From: Candidatus Desulfosporosinus nitrosoreducens
Lineage (GTDB): Bacteria; Bacillota; Desulfitobacteriia; Desulfitobacteriales; Desulfitobacteriaceae
Length of the DNA stretch: 64,000 nucleotides
Assembly (NCBI RefSeq): GCF_030954495.1
Contig: NZ_JAVHUW010000050.1
Span: 1 to 64,000, forward strand
Reading direction: 5' to 3'
The stretch's first letter is position 1, and each line of letters starts with the position of its first letter. A program made the position numbers and the translations under genes. The notes beneath the pieces are model-generated. The model had not been told where the DNA came from. It saw only the letters and a program-made list of their open reading frames with translations, and searched no databases. Shown here in pieces: positions 35,104 to 43,900 of the stretch.

Positions 35104-36027
35104 TTATTGCCTCAAATGTAGAGCAATTTGGTCTATATGAGTATTATCAGTTCCACAACACCCACCGGCAATTTTTAAGGAAATTAATTCTCTTAGCTTA
35201 GATACGGCCCACGCTAATTCAATAGGATTAGAGCATATTAATTCAGCAGAATTATCCAATTCTTCGGGTGATAGCGCCGAAGTATTGGCTTGAATTCCAT
35301 GAAACCGGCTTTTTACTAAAGGCGTTTTATTAAAATCATAGCTTAAAGCTTTGAACAAAATTGTCGGATGTATACAGTTGGTCATATAGCAAACCGGCTT
35401 TTGATTAACGCTATTATCTATCTGTAAAATTGCATCGTTTATTGTTGTGCCATCAGGCAATTTTCCATTATCTCCAAGCATAAAACTAATAATATAAGGT
35501 AACACAGTTTGTTCCATTGCTTTTGCCATGCCAATTGCTTCTGATAAAGAGGGCATAATTCCGGCAAACAGAAAATCGACCCCGGCTTTCATAAATAGGT
35601 CAGCCTGCCAAGAATGAAATTCTTGAGCTTCATCTACTTGTAATATTTCGGTTGCTTTATAGGCGTCCCCTTTACACCCCATTAATCCGCCAATGTATAT
35701 TTCGTGATCAGAAGTATCTCGTAGTTGCTTTAAAAGAGAGACGTTGTCAAGAACGATTGTTTCACTAAACCCCGCTCTAAATACACGCTCTTTATTGGCA
35801 CGCCGTGTTGGTGTCGTGGCGATAAAGGGGAGGTTATATTTTTGGGCTATGTCAATATATTGGTTCCATAATTCGGCAAGTGCTTCTTTTCCCCCTTTTC
35901 TGTAAATAATGTCAGCCAAAGCTACGATATCATTGAAAGGCATATTATACTCTCTCTTCAGCCTTTCGCCCAAGGCCCCCTCCATTAAAATAATTGAACT
36001 TCTTTTATAGCAAGAAACAAAACTCAC
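35104..36027 (-). CDS. homocysteine S-methyltransferase family protein
   Basis: A 307-residue TIM-barrel methyltransferase that moves a methyl group to homocysteine or a related thiol. The zinc ligands are visible: Cys in 'TNCIHPTI' and the CysCys pair in 'GGCCGTDNTHI'. 'ILMEGALGERLKREY' is the N-terminal strand. The GTG at 36027 lies 8 nt after GGAGGGG and is preferred to the TTG at 36063. The gene is not next to met genes; its neighbour is a small lipoprotein gene. Confidence 0.88.
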   Translation of the reverse strand: MSFVSCYKRSSIILMEGALGERLKREYNMPFNDIVALADIIYRKGGKEALAELWNQYIDIAQKYNLPFIATTPTRRANKERVFRAGFSETIVLDNVSLLKQLRDTSDHEIYIGGLMGCKGDAYKATEILQVDEAQEFHSWQADLFMKAGVDFLFAGIMPSLSEAIGMAKAMEQTVLPYIISFMLGDNGKLPDGTTINDAILQIDNSVNQKPVCYMTNCIHPTILFKALSYDFNKTPLVKSRFHGIQANTSALSPEELDNSAELICSNPIELAWAVSKLRELISLKIAGGCCGTDNTHIDQIALHLRQ

Positions 36028-36117
36028 TTTCTCAGCCCCTCCACCATTAAGTTGAGCAGGCAAACCCTACGAATTATCAAGCAAATATCTGGTTTGCCCT
36101 CTGAGTTAAACTCATCG

Positions 36118-36462
36118 TCATTCGTTATCCAGCCAGATTTCAGTATTATTTTCATCGCTTGCTCTTATTGCCCATACTTTAGAACCATCGGCCAAAATCG
36201 AAAAGTTAAGTCTCGTTGCTTTAAAATGCTCTTTGGAAAAATTCCCTTTTAAGGATACCAAAAACATAGGCTGATGGATACCATCGGTTAAATCCGGATT
36301 AATACGCGTTATTTCAGGATGACTTTCGCCATATCGTTCAGAAATCTGTTGAACTGAATTCAGCGGGGGGCCTGTGGTTGGCCCTTTATTTTTTGAACAA
36401 CCCAGAGTTGTAAACAAAAAGACAATCGTAAGCAATATTAATAATCTCTTTTTTAGATACAT
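36118..36462 (-). CDS. small lipoprotein
   Basis: A 114-residue protein with a lipoprotein signal peptide: 'MYLKKRLLILLTIVFLFTTL' then lipobox LGC with Cys22. The mature part is about 90 residues with strands around 'PMFLVSLKGNF' and 'GSKVWAIRASDENNTEIWL'. No family recognised. Its ribosome binding site lies inside the 3' arm of a terminator-like hairpin (36467-36516), which could limit translation or mark read-through from the methyltransferase gene upstream. Confidence 0.8.
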   Translation of the reverse strand: MYLKKRLLILLTIVFLFTTLGCSKNKGPTTGPPLNSVQQISERYGESHPEITRINPDLTDGIHQPMFLVSLKGNFSKEHFKATRLNFSILADGSKVWAIRASDENNTEIWLDNE

Positions 36463-36466
36463 CTAA

Positions 36467-36516
36467 AAACACCCCTATCCGTATAGCATCATTATACTAT
36501 TTGGACAGGGGTGTTT
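36467..36516 (-). terminator. terminator-like hairpin overlapping a ribosome binding site
   Basis: AAACACCCCTATCC (36467-36480) pairs with GGACAGGGGTGTTT (36503-36516), 13 of 14 positions. An inner GTATA/TATAC stem adds to it. On the minus strand it ends GGGGTGTTTTT directly before the lipoprotein ATG at 36462, so the GGGGTG is both stem and Shine-Dalgarno sequence. Confidence 0.7.
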
Positions 36517-36638
36517 CCGCTTTTTTCTGCAGTCTGAACAGAACGTTCAAGAAGATGTTTGGCTTTTTCCTCCAAATCACTGTGGATCAAGTACCTCTAT
36601 ACCCTTTTTTGCCTAAGGAAAATATTATATCATCGAAA

Positions 36639-37511
36639 TCAGGCGGTTAAAATCAATGTTTTGGTCACTCGCAATAGCTTAAGCACTCTTTCGCGGTTGA
36701 GGTTCAGAGAAGCGATTGAAGTCAACTCATCTATAACACTTGTATGGGGATATTCCTCGATAGCAAATCCTGCCTTGCTGAAAAATTGCCGCATATCATC
36801 TTCGTCCACAAAAGTATTGTTTTCAATGTCACTGCCGGTGGCGCCGGATATATTTCTGATCCGTTGCTGCACGCAGTTCTCGTCGTCTTGGGCAATACGC
36901 TGCCAAGACTGTTTGCTGCTCACATCCGGGGTAATCCATATTCCGCCATATTCTTTAAGCAGAGCATGGATATTCGCCGCCAGAGTTTCTTTCTCCGCCC
37001 GGGTAAGGTAGGAAAGCAAACCCTCAGTGATGACAGCAATGGGCCTGCCGGACTGAAAAGGCGAGGCTGCCTGCAACAGCTCATCCCGCTCAAGGGCATT
37101 GACAACCCGGAAATAGAGGTTAGGACGTTGGCTGGGCAGCTTTGCCAATATTACCCCGGCAAGCGTCTTTATCTGCGCTAAAATCTGAGGCAAATCAGTG
37201 GCTACATAAACAACGCCGGGATTTTCCGTCAGGGCAAGGCCACGGGGTGAAAGGCCGGCGGCAAGCTCCAAAACTTGTGTGATCCGGCGCTGGGCAATAA
37301 TCCGGTTGGTTGCCTTGTAGCGCGCCTCCCAGATGGGGGTGAGCTGGATTACTGACTCAGCGCTCTCGCCTGCCAGTGCTTGAAAGTCTCTCTCCGCCTG
37401 GCTCTCCTCCGCTATCTCTTTGGCATACGGGATGTCGGTATACGTTCTGATATGCGCCACATACCTGGCTGTGGGACTGATTTTTTCATTGCCTTCCTGT
37501 CTGCTCATCAT
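36639..37511 (-). CDS. LCM-type class I methyltransferase
   Basis: A 290-residue methyltransferase of the leucine-carboxyl-methyltransferase-like group. 'ISPTARYVAHIRTYTDIPYA' and the SAM motif 'VLELAAGLSPRGLALTENP' are typical, followed by 'VYVATDLPQILAQ'. Motif IV is 'IAVITEGLLSYLT'. The ATG has a GGGGAGG site. A TetR gene is divergent 111 bp away and is likely its regulator. Substrates in this group are carboxylates of polyketides, peptides or small molecules; none can be named here. Confidence 0.87.
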   Translation of the reverse strand: MMSRQEGNEKISPTARYVAHIRTYTDIPYAKEIAEESQAERDFQALAGESAESVIQLTPIWEARYKATNRIIAQRRITQVLELAAGLSPRGLALTENPGVVYVATDLPQILAQIKTLAGVILAKLPSQRPNLYFRVVNALERDELLQAASPFQSGRPIAVITEGLLSYLTRAEKETLAANIHALLKEYGGIWITPDVSSKQSWQRIAQDDENCVQQRIRNISGATGSDIENNTFVDEDDMRQFFSKAGFAIEEYPHTSVIDELTSIASLNLNRERVLKLLRVTKTLILTA

Positions 37512-37622
37512 TACTGCCTCCCCTTACTCCTGATGTTTGATAATAGTGTAAGGGCGAATTATACTTAAAACAATCAACAAAAACAGCAATGTGTTGCATA
37601 ATGAGACAAGGAGGAACTATTG

Positions 37623-38255
37623 ATGCCCAAACACACCGATTTACGGGTGAGATATACTCGTTCAATCTTAAGGGATGCTCTGATCGATTTGATTAACGAG
37701 AAGGGTTTCGATGCGGTCACAGTGGGGGATATTGCCGAACGGGCAATGGTCAATCGGGCCACCTTCTATAGACATTATCAGGATAAATACGCCCTGGTCG
37801 AGAGCATATTTCAGGAGACAGTCGACACGATGCTCAACGAGTTTGGTCCGCCGGCTGAGGATATAGAGACCTTCATCAAACTCGACAGCGCTTTTGAATC
37901 GGGCTGGACAAAGCTATTTGAGCACTTTGCCAGGTATGACCGCTTATACCGGGCCATGCTTGGCAGTCGGGGCAGCAACTGGTTTAAAGCACACATGATT
38001 AACTCGATAGCGGAACTTTATAAAAAACGTGAGTCGCCGCTGATCCTGCAACTCATGGCCTCCAAAAAGATGGATATACCACCCGAGGTCATCAGTTCGT
38101 GGTTTGCCGGTTGGCTTGTAAGCGTGCTGACCTGGTGGCTGGAAAACGACATGAAGTATTCTCCCCAGCAAATGGCCTCCTGGAATCGGCAGCTTATGGC
38201 TCAGGGGCTTCATTCAACACTGGGTATAAGCGATGCTTTATCCGGCAATTTGTAA
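37623..38255 (+). CDS. TetR/AcrR family regulator
   Basis: A 210-residue repressor. The N-terminal helix-turn-helix is 'AVTVGDIAERAMVNRATFYR', followed by 'HYQDKYALVESIFQ'. The C-terminal ligand domain has 'WFAGWLVSVLTWWLENDM', typical of the TetR_C_7-like group in Firmicutes. The ATG at 37623 has AAGGAGG upstream. It is divergent from the LCM-type methyltransferase gene and probably represses it. The ligand is unknown. Confidence 0.92.
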   Translation: MPKHTDLRVRYTRSILRDALIDLINEKGFDAVTVGDIAERAMVNRATFYRHYQDKYALVESIFQETVDTMLNEFGPPAEDIETFIKLDSAFESGWTKLFEHFARYDRLYRAMLGSRGSNWFKAHMINSIAELYKKRESPLILQLMASKKMDIPPEVISSWFAGWLVSVLTWWLENDMKYSPQQMASWNRQLMAQGLHSTLGISDALSGNL

Positions 38256-38328
38256 AGGCTCAGTGCTTAGCAAAGTGGCTTCTTGACCTTAGCAAGGCGC
38301 AGCAGCAGGTGATTTGGTTCGCTGCCGT

Positions 38329-39699
38329 CTAGCTTACGTTTTTCCGATGGTATTCTACGATATCACTGGCAATTTTATGAGCAGTCTTCCCTACTTCCTG
38401 GGAATCCAGGGTTAAAAGAACTCCATCTTTAACAATTATTTTGCCGTTCACAATCGTCATTTTGGTCAGACTTGAGTTTCCCAAACATACCAGGGACACC
38501 AGAGGATCATGACATCCCGCATACTCAATGCCATTGAGATCAAAAAGAATGATGTCTGCCGCTTTTCCCGTGTCAAGCCTTCCCGTATCCTTGCGTCCCA
38601 GGACATCGGCTCCGCCGCGTGTTGCAACTTTTAAGATTTCGTAGGCATTGAGACCTTCTGTTCCATATTTGAGGTGATTCAAAAGATAGGCCCTTCTCAC
38701 TTCTTCCCACATATTAGAGCCATCATTACTCGCGCTTCCATCGACTGCAATACTCAGCTTTCCCCCGGATTTAACAATGTCCGATGTTCTGCATATCCCG
38801 CTGTTCAACTTCATATTGGAAGAAGGACAATGAGCGATCCCCGAACCTTTGAGGTTAACCACTTCGTTATCATTGAAATATATGCCGTGGGCAAACCAGA
38901 CATCCGGTCCCAGCCACTCCAATTCTTCCATCAATTCATACGGTCTTCTGCCAAACTTACTTAGGCAAAAAGCCTCCTCATCCATGGTTTCGGCAAGATG
39001 AGTGTGCATCATGACGCCTCTTTTTCGGGCAAGTTCTTTAGTTTCAGTCATGAGCTTTTTGGTCACTGAAAAAGGGGAACACGGTGCAAGAGCTATTCTG
39101 AGCATGGAGAAGTCACTTGCGTCATGGTATTGGGAGATCAGCCTGTCACTGTCCTCCAATATCTGGCTCTCAGTCTGGATGACAGTCATGGGAGGAAGCC
39201 CTCCCTGATCCTTGCCAAGGGACATAGAACCTCGCGTTGCATGAAATCTTATTCCAATATCCTTAGCTGCTTTAATTTGATCGTCTATCAAGGTTCCCGG
39301 CTGATTGTTGGGGAAAACATAATGGTGGTCGGATGTTAATGTGCAACCTGTTCTCAATAATTCGCTGAAACCTACCAAAGCACTGTAGTACACCGCTTCC
39401 GGGGTTAGATGCTTCCAAAATTCATAGAGTCCGATAAGCCATGGGAAAAGAGGTTTCTCCTGCACCTCCTTGATCCCTCGAAACATGGTCTGATATAAAT
39501 GGTGGTGAGTATTAACAAAGCCAGGCAAAGCAACTAAGCCGGTACAATCGATCACTTCGGTTTCTTCAGATGCGGCAAGCTCTTTCCCTATCCTCTCAAT
39601 CTTAGATCCTTCAATCAGAAGATCTGTTTTTTGAAATATCTCGTCTCTGTCGTTAAATGTAAAAATATGGTCGATGTTTTTTAATAATAACTTACTCAT
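38329..39699 (-). CDS. 8-oxoguanine deaminase-like amidohydrolase
   Basis: A 456-residue amidohydrolase. The metal HxH is 'NTHHHLYQTMFRG', the third His is 'MMHTHLAE', the fourth 'FAHGIYF', and the Asp is in 'IAVDGSASNDGSNM'. The combination 'HHHLYQT', 'WLIGLYEFWKHLTPE' and 'SSNMKLNSGI' matches 8-oxoguanine deaminase and the AtzB-like branch, which deaminates 8-oxoguanine to urate in purine salvage or detoxification. The upstream region has a promoter and a terminator between promoter and start, suggesting attenuation control. Confidence 0.85.
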   Translation of the reverse strand: MSKLLLKNIDHIFTFNDRDEIFQKTDLLIEGSKIERIGKELAASEETEVIDCTGLVALPGFVNTHHHLYQTMFRGIKEVQEKPLFPWLIGLYEFWKHLTPEAVYYSALVGFSELLRTGCTLTSDHHYVFPNNQPGTLIDDQIKAAKDIGIRFHATRGSMSLGKDQGGLPPMTVIQTESQILEDSDRLISQYHDASDFSMLRIALAPCSPFSVTKKLMTETKELARKRGVMMHTHLAETMDEEAFCLSKFGRRPYELMEELEWLGPDVWFAHGIYFNDNEVVNLKGSGIAHCPSSNMKLNSGICRTSDIVKSGGKLSIAVDGSASNDGSNMWEEVRRAYLLNHLKYGTEGLNAYEILKVATRGGADVLGRKDTGRLDTGKAADIILFDLNGIEYAGCHDPLVSLVCLGNSSLTKMTIVNGKIIVKDGVLLTLDSQEVGKTAHKIASDIVEYHRKNVS

Positions 39700-39738
39700 T
39701 TAAATCCTCCCTTAAGTGTTAAAAATAAAAAACAAAAA

Positions 39739-39765
39739 AACCACTCAAACGTATTTCAAGTGGTT
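39739..39765 (-). terminator. promoter-proximal terminator before the deaminase gene
   Basis: An 11-bp stem with two wobble pairs (arms AACCACTTGAA and TTTGAGTGGTT) followed on the minus strand by seven Ts. It lies about 40-65 nt after the predicted transcription start and 40 nt before the coding start, the arrangement of an attenuator. Confidence 0.7.
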
Positions 39766-39811
39766 AACGTACACTATTACTTCCGAAAAGTTTTAACTTC
39801 ATAATATCCTA

Positions 39812-39840
39812 ATTATAAATCAATAAAATACTTTTTTCAA
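39812..39840 (-). promoter_or_regulatory. sigma-A promoter of the deaminase gene
   Basis: On the minus strand TTGAAA (39840-39835), a 17-bp spacer and TATAAT (39817-39812). The transcript would start near 39805 and meet the terminator at once. Confidence 0.7.
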
Positions 39841-39924
39841 TATCGGTTTAAGCGCTACTTCAAATACAACATATTAGTTCAGGGAATGACTTGGACCTTT
39901 CCTTAGGTTGCCCCCTGATTTAAA

Positions 39925-39952
39925 TTGACAAATAATGTTACAGTGCTATACT
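39925..39952 (+). promoter_or_regulatory. sigma-A promoter of the ABC exporter operon
   Basis: TTGACA (39925-39930), a 16-bp spacer and TATACT (39947-39952), a near-consensus promoter. Transcription from about 39959 gives a leader of about 289 nt before the first coding gene. Confidence 0.75.
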
Positions 39953-39958
39953 AAAAGC

Positions 39959-40240
39959 GTATTATCCGAAAGATGAGGTGTCTTGATGTCGGTTCCGTCT
40001 GTTATGGTGAGAGTCAACTAAATTAGAGTTGCCAAGGGATAGGATTGCGGGTAACTCCCGTTTATTTGTTGTTCCTTGGAAAGACACTACCTGACAGACT
40101 GCTTCAAACCGTGCGCTAGATGAGGCGTGGCAAGGAGTGCTTGTCACGCTGTTTTCATATCTTGAGACTTTGGCCCGCAGGAGCATTCTGCACTTTTTTG
40201 GTGTAGTCTGTCTTTGGCGGGCTATTTCATTTTGAGGAGG
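39959..40240 (+). ncRNA. candidate structured leader (riboswitch-like) of the ABC exporter
   Basis: Pairings visible on the plus strand: 39978-39984 with 40081-40087 (GTGTCTT/AAGACAC); 39990-40004 with 40092-40111 (CGGTT..GTCTGTTA with TGACAGAC..AACCG), which crosses the first; CAACT/AGTTG at 40015-40031; CCAAGG/CCTTGG at 40032-40079 enclosing GCGGG/CCCGT; GCGTGGCAAG/CTTGTCACGC at 40125-40149; and GCAGGA/TTCTGC at 40177-40191 followed by six Ts. GCCCGC at 40173 can instead pair with GCGGGC at 40217. No conserved core of the common riboswitch classes was recognised. Confidence 0.5.
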
Positions 40241-40247
40241 ACTCGCC

Positions 40248-41237
40248 TTGAATTATATTATTCAAACACATAGATTATCTAAAGAATACAAACGCTTTGC
40301 AAAAGAAGCGGGCCTGAAAGGCAGCCTAAAAAGCCTTTTCAACCGAAAGTTTGTCAGCAAAACCGCTGTATCCGATTTTGACCTTACCGTTGAGCAGGGG
40401 GAGTTTGTCGGACTGATTGGGCCTAATGGCGCGGGCAAGACCACTCTTGTCAAGATGCTCACCGGCATCATTGCTCCCACGAGCGGGGAGATCTCTGTGC
40501 TGGGTCATTACCCGAACAAGCTGGCAAACGCCTTCAAGAAGCAATATGCCGTTGTGATGGGGCAAAAAAGTCAGCTCATTTACGATATGACCGCAGCCGA
40601 TACATTCCTTCTGTTCAAAGAGATGTATGAGATACCGGAGGCGGTCTACCGGCGCAATCTTGCCTTGTTTACCGACCTGTTTGACGCCGAAGAATACCTG
40701 AATATGCAGGTGCGGACGCTTTCGCTTGGTGAACGCCTGAAGATGGAACTTGTCACCGCTCTCTTACATGATCCCAAAGTGCTATTCCTCGACGAGCCGA
40801 CTATCGGGCTGGATGCCCCGGCACAAAGACAAATCCGCGCCTTTTTGCAGGAAGTAAACAGCCGCAAGGGGACAACGATTTTGCTGACCTCTCACTATAT
40901 GGAGGATGTTCGCAGCCTTTGTCCGCGCAGTATCGTCGTCAACAACGGCTGTAAGATTTATGACGGTGAAACAGCTGCCCTCTTTGCCTCCTATCAGACC
41001 CAGAAAAAAGTAACCATCCAGTTTGAGAGTGCAAGCGAGTTTGTTGCTCCGCCGCATTGCACCATCCTTGAGAAGAACTCTCATAAAGCTTTGTTTATGA
41101 TACCTAAAGAGAAAACCGGAACAATTCTTGAGCGGATCATGAAGGAGTATCGGCTCAAGGATATTTCCGTTGAGGAAGAAGATATTGGTCTGGTGGTCGA
41201 AAAAATCTATCAAAACGGCAATGGGGTGCAATCATGA
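40248..41237 (+). CDS. ABC exporter ATP-binding subunit
   Basis: A 329-residue ATPase. Walker A is 'GLIGPNGAGKTTLVKMLTG', the signature 'LSLGERLKMELV', Walker B 'VLFLDEPTIGLD', and the switch His 'TSHYMED'. The N-terminal 'FNRKFVSKTAVSDFDLTVEQ' and about 80 extra C-terminal residues are typical of ATPases paired with ABC-2 family (DUF990) permeases. The start is TTG after GAGGAGG. It is first in a three-gene operon with 4-bp overlaps. The substrate is unknown; relatives have been linked to drug or viologen export. Confidence 0.92.
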   Translation: MNYIIQTHRLSKEYKRFAKEAGLKGSLKSLFNRKFVSKTAVSDFDLTVEQGEFVGLIGPNGAGKTTLVKMLTGIIAPTSGEISVLGHYPNKLANAFKKQYAVVMGQKSQLIYDMTAADTFLLFKEMYEIPEAVYRRNLALFTDLFDAEEYLNMQVRTLSLGERLKMELVTALLHDPKVLFLDEPTIGLDAPAQRQIRAFLQEVNSRKGTTILLTSHYMEDVRSLCPRSIVVNNGCKIYDGETAALFASYQTQKKVTIQFESASEFVAPPHCTILEKNSHKALFMIPKEKTGTILERIMKEYRLKDISVEEEDIGLVVEKIYQNGNGVQS

Positions 41238-42028
41238 GAAAATACTTTGAAGTCTTCCGTCTGAGCTTTAAAATGCAGATTGTCTGGCGCTTCGATGTCG
41301 CCATGACAATGTTCGCCACGATCAGCCGCATCGTGGCAGCTTGGATTTTGTGGAACGCGATCTTCAGCGGCAAAGCACTCGTGAGCGGGTTTACCTTTCA
41401 GGCTATGCTATCCTATTACCTCGTCAGCTCTTTCCTGACCTCGCTTGACCTGTCCGGCCAAATCAGCGGAGAAGTTTCTTATTTGATCAGGGATGGCGGT
41501 TTTACCAAGTATATGGTAACGCCCCTGAATCCCTTGGGATTTTTCAGTTTTAGGACGGCGGGCGAAGCGGCTTTTCAGCTTGGATTCAGTTGCCTTGCCG
41601 CAGTCATTTGCGCGCTGCTGTTGCCTATAAACATCATATTGACCAGCGATATCAAGCAGATTTTCCTGGCCATTGTTATGATCCTGCTGGGGCTTCTGTG
41701 TATGATGTGCTTTCACCACCTACTGGGGATGCTCGCCTTCAAATTTCTTAGCGTCAGCACTTTTCTCCATGCCGCAAACAACCTGACTGCCTTTCTGACA
41801 GGGGCCCTTATTCCCTTGGCCCTCTTGCCTGAGTGGAGTATAACGGCCATGCGCATGTTCCCATTTTATTATGTGACCTATCTGCCGGCTATGCTATTAA
41901 CCGGGCAAAGTGGCGAAGAAGCTTTGACCGGGGTTATTACGCTTGCTTGCTGGACAGGTGGACTGCTTGCGCTCAACCACTTTATTTATCACAAACTCAG
42001 AGTTCAGTATGACGGGGTGGGCATATGA
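41234..42028 (+). CDS. ABC-2 type permease (DUF990 family), first subunit
   Basis: A 264-residue membrane protein with six hydrophobic segments. The opening 'YFEVFRLSFKMQIVWRFDVA' and 'YLIRDGGFTKYMVTPLNPLG' match the ABC2_membrane_6/DUF990 family. It overlaps the ATPase gene and the second permease gene by 4 bp each (ATGA), so all three are translationally coupled and likely form a heterodimeric exporter. Confidence 0.9.
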   Translation: MRKYFEVFRLSFKMQIVWRFDVAMTMFATISRIVAAWILWNAIFSGKALVSGFTFQAMLSYYLVSSFLTSLDLSGQISGEVSYLIRDGGFTKYMVTPLNPLGFFSFRTAGEAAFQLGFSCLAAVICALLLPINIILTSDIKQIFLAIVMILLGLLCMMCFHHLLGMLAFKFLSVSTFLHAANNLTAFLTGALIPLALLPEWSITAMRMFPFYYVTYLPAMLLTGQSGEEALTGVITLACWTGGLLALNHFIYHKLRVQYDGVGI

Positions 42029-42816
42029 GAAAAAATCTGCGTTTTATCTGGCTGCTTCTGAACTACAAATTCAGCCGTATGATGATGTACCGGGCCGATT
42101 TCTTTGCCGCTTTCATCAATGACGGTATCCTGTTTATCGTTCAGCTGCTGGCCTTTGAGACAATTTATTCTCAGGTGGATACTATCGGCGGCTGGAACCG
42201 TGGGCAAATGATTATTTTCGTCGGTACATTCTCAATTATCAACGCCTTGAACATGCTGATCTACTTTTTTGGCGTGGTCGATATTCCCGAAAAAATCAAG
42301 CGGGGCGACCTCGACCAATATCTCACGAAGCCCGTCAACCCGCTATTGCGTCTCACCTTTGAAAAAATAAACGTCGGCTCTGTACCACTGGTTGTGATGA
42401 GCGTTTTGATTGTTTGCTATGGTGTCTCAGTTACCGGCCTTAAGGTTTCTTTTACCGTTGGGCTTGGCTATGCCGCCTTGGTTCTTTTGATGACACTGCT
42501 TTGGTACGACCTGGAATTGATATTGCGTTCCGTCCCTTTCCTGGTGATTTCCGCGCAGGGCATCATGAAGATGGAAGGTCAGCTTCTGGAACTAAATTTC
42601 AAGGTCCCGGGCGTGTTGTACAAAGGGATATTCAAAATCCTGTTTTACTTTTTGCTCCCCTATGGCATCATGTCAACGATCCCAAGCCAATTTCTAACCC
42701 AAAGCATCACCTTACCCGGCGTTTTGCTCGCGGTCTTAACGGTGGCAGCCTTTACCGCATTGGCGCTGTGGTTTTGGCAGTTCGGGCTAAAGCATTACCA
42801 GAGCGCAAGCAGTTAA
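42025..42816 (+). CDS. ABC-2 type permease (DUF990 family), second subunit
   Basis: A 263-residue membrane protein with six hydrophobic segments, related to the preceding permease ('FIWLLLNYKFSRMMMYRADF', 'KIKRGDLDQYLTKPVNPLLR'). The 'GxxxxYLTKPVNPL' loop is characteristic of DUF990 permeases. It closes the operon, followed by a strong terminator 29 bp later. Confidence 0.9.
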   Translation: MRKNLRFIWLLLNYKFSRMMMYRADFFAAFINDGILFIVQLLAFETIYSQVDTIGGWNRGQMIIFVGTFSIINALNMLIYFFGVVDIPEKIKRGDLDQYLTKPVNPLLRLTFEKINVGSVPLVVMSVLIVCYGVSVTGLKVSFTVGLGYAALVLLMTLLWYDLELILRSVPFLVISAQGIMKMEGQLLELNFKVPGVLYKGIFKILFYFLLPYGIMSTIPSQFLTQSITLPGVLLAVLTVAAFTALALWFWQFGLKHYQSASS

Positions 42817-42844
42817 GCGCTTATGCAGCTTAGACCCTGCTCTG

Positions 42845-42893
42845 AAAAAAGCGTTGGCAGGAAGACTTATAGCTTCCCAACCAACGCTTTTCT
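42845..42893 (+). terminator. intrinsic terminator of the ABC operon
   Basis: AAAAGCGTTGG pairs with CCAACGCTTTT (right arm from 42881), 11 bp, followed by TCT. Confidence 0.85.
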
Positions 42894-43218
42894 CGATTAT
42901 CCAAAAAACGTGGGTACTCAAGCATAGTCAATTCAAGGAGATGCTTGAACTCAAGTTCCAGAAATCAGCCCTAATGTGGCTGAGGAATTCCATACCCCGA
43001 CAGGCACTAGAAAATTAAACCGGTAATACCTTAGATATTGTAATTTGCAACGAGACGTACTATAATTTATTTTACAAGTTACGTATTTCAATAAATGTAA
43101 CTGGTAACTCTCATTATACAGTCTGTGTCCAAGGAGGAACTATCTGGATATAATCTTTCTTTCAATTAAATACCTTGAGTTTAAATACCTTAAGTTTTTG
43201 GGAAAGGCAGGGTCTTAA
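42894..43218. other. intergenic, about 325 bp
   Basis: No gene seen. An imperfect inverted repeat GTTACGTATT-n3-ATAAATGTAAC near 43078-43102 could be an operator for the following flavoprotein gene. Confidence 0.4.
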
Positions 43219-43779
43219 ATGAGTAAAGTTATAGCTTTCCTTGGTAGCCCGAGAAAAAACGGGGTTACCTCCAAACTAATTGAGGAAGTCATTAAAGGAG
43301 CTCAGGCCAAAGGCGCTGAAGTGAAAATCTATGACCTTAATGATGACAGAGTCAGGGGATGCCAAGGCTGTTTTTATTGCAGAAGTCATGAGGGCTGCGC
43401 TACGAAAGATTACCTACAGCCGATGTATGAAGACATAAAGAAAGCCGACGGAATAATCTTCGGCTCACCCATCTATAACCAGAACATCTCAGGACAAGCA
43501 ACGCTGTGGATTAACAGAATGTATCCGATGGTAGCAGGGACACGCTTTCCATTCCAGGCCCGTTATCCGGGAAAAAAAGCAGTTACGGTCTTCTCGCAAG
43601 GAAATGAGGACAAAGATGCGTATCGATCCACCATCCAATCTCTTAATGGCGCCTTCTCCCACTATGGTTGGGAGCTTGTTGACAGCCTTCTTTGTTCGGG
43701 CACAAGGTCACCTGGCTTTGAACCGTCGGATGAATTATTAAAACAGGCCTTTGCTGCCGGAGAGTCCTTGACAAAATAA
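43219..43779 (+). CDS. iron-sulfur flavoprotein / NAD(P)H-dependent FMN reductase family
   Basis: A 186-residue flavodoxin-fold protein. 'IAFLGSPRKNGVTSKLIEE' binds FMN phosphate. 'CQGCFYCRSHEGC' is the compact CxxCxxCx5C cluster motif. 'GSPIYNQNISGQATLWINR' is the flavin loop. It is a relative of the flavoprotein at 32330 but clearly not a recent copy. It probably reduces quinones, nitro compounds or oxygen species. The ATG has a weak GCAGGG site; no operon partner. Confidence 0.88.
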   Translation: MSKVIAFLGSPRKNGVTSKLIEEVIKGAQAKGAEVKIYDLNDDRVRGCQGCFYCRSHEGCATKDYLQPMYEDIKKADGIIFGSPIYNQNISGQATLWINRMYPMVAGTRFPFQARYPGKKAVTVFSQGNEDKDAYRSTIQSLNGAFSHYGWELVDSLLCSGTRSPGFEPSDELLKQAFAAGESLTK

Positions 43780-43900
43780 ATACGAACCATGGACTCAAAA
43801 CGAATAATAAATAAAACTGTGCGTCAGCCCGCATTGGGCGGCTGGAAAGTCTCAATTTAGCAATCACTTTTCGTCTTACCATGAGAAGGAGGATATTATC

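Noticed and set aside
39962..40186. 74-codon minus-strand frame in the ABC leader
   Set aside because: No start signal, and the region has strong plus-strand promoter and RNA structure features.
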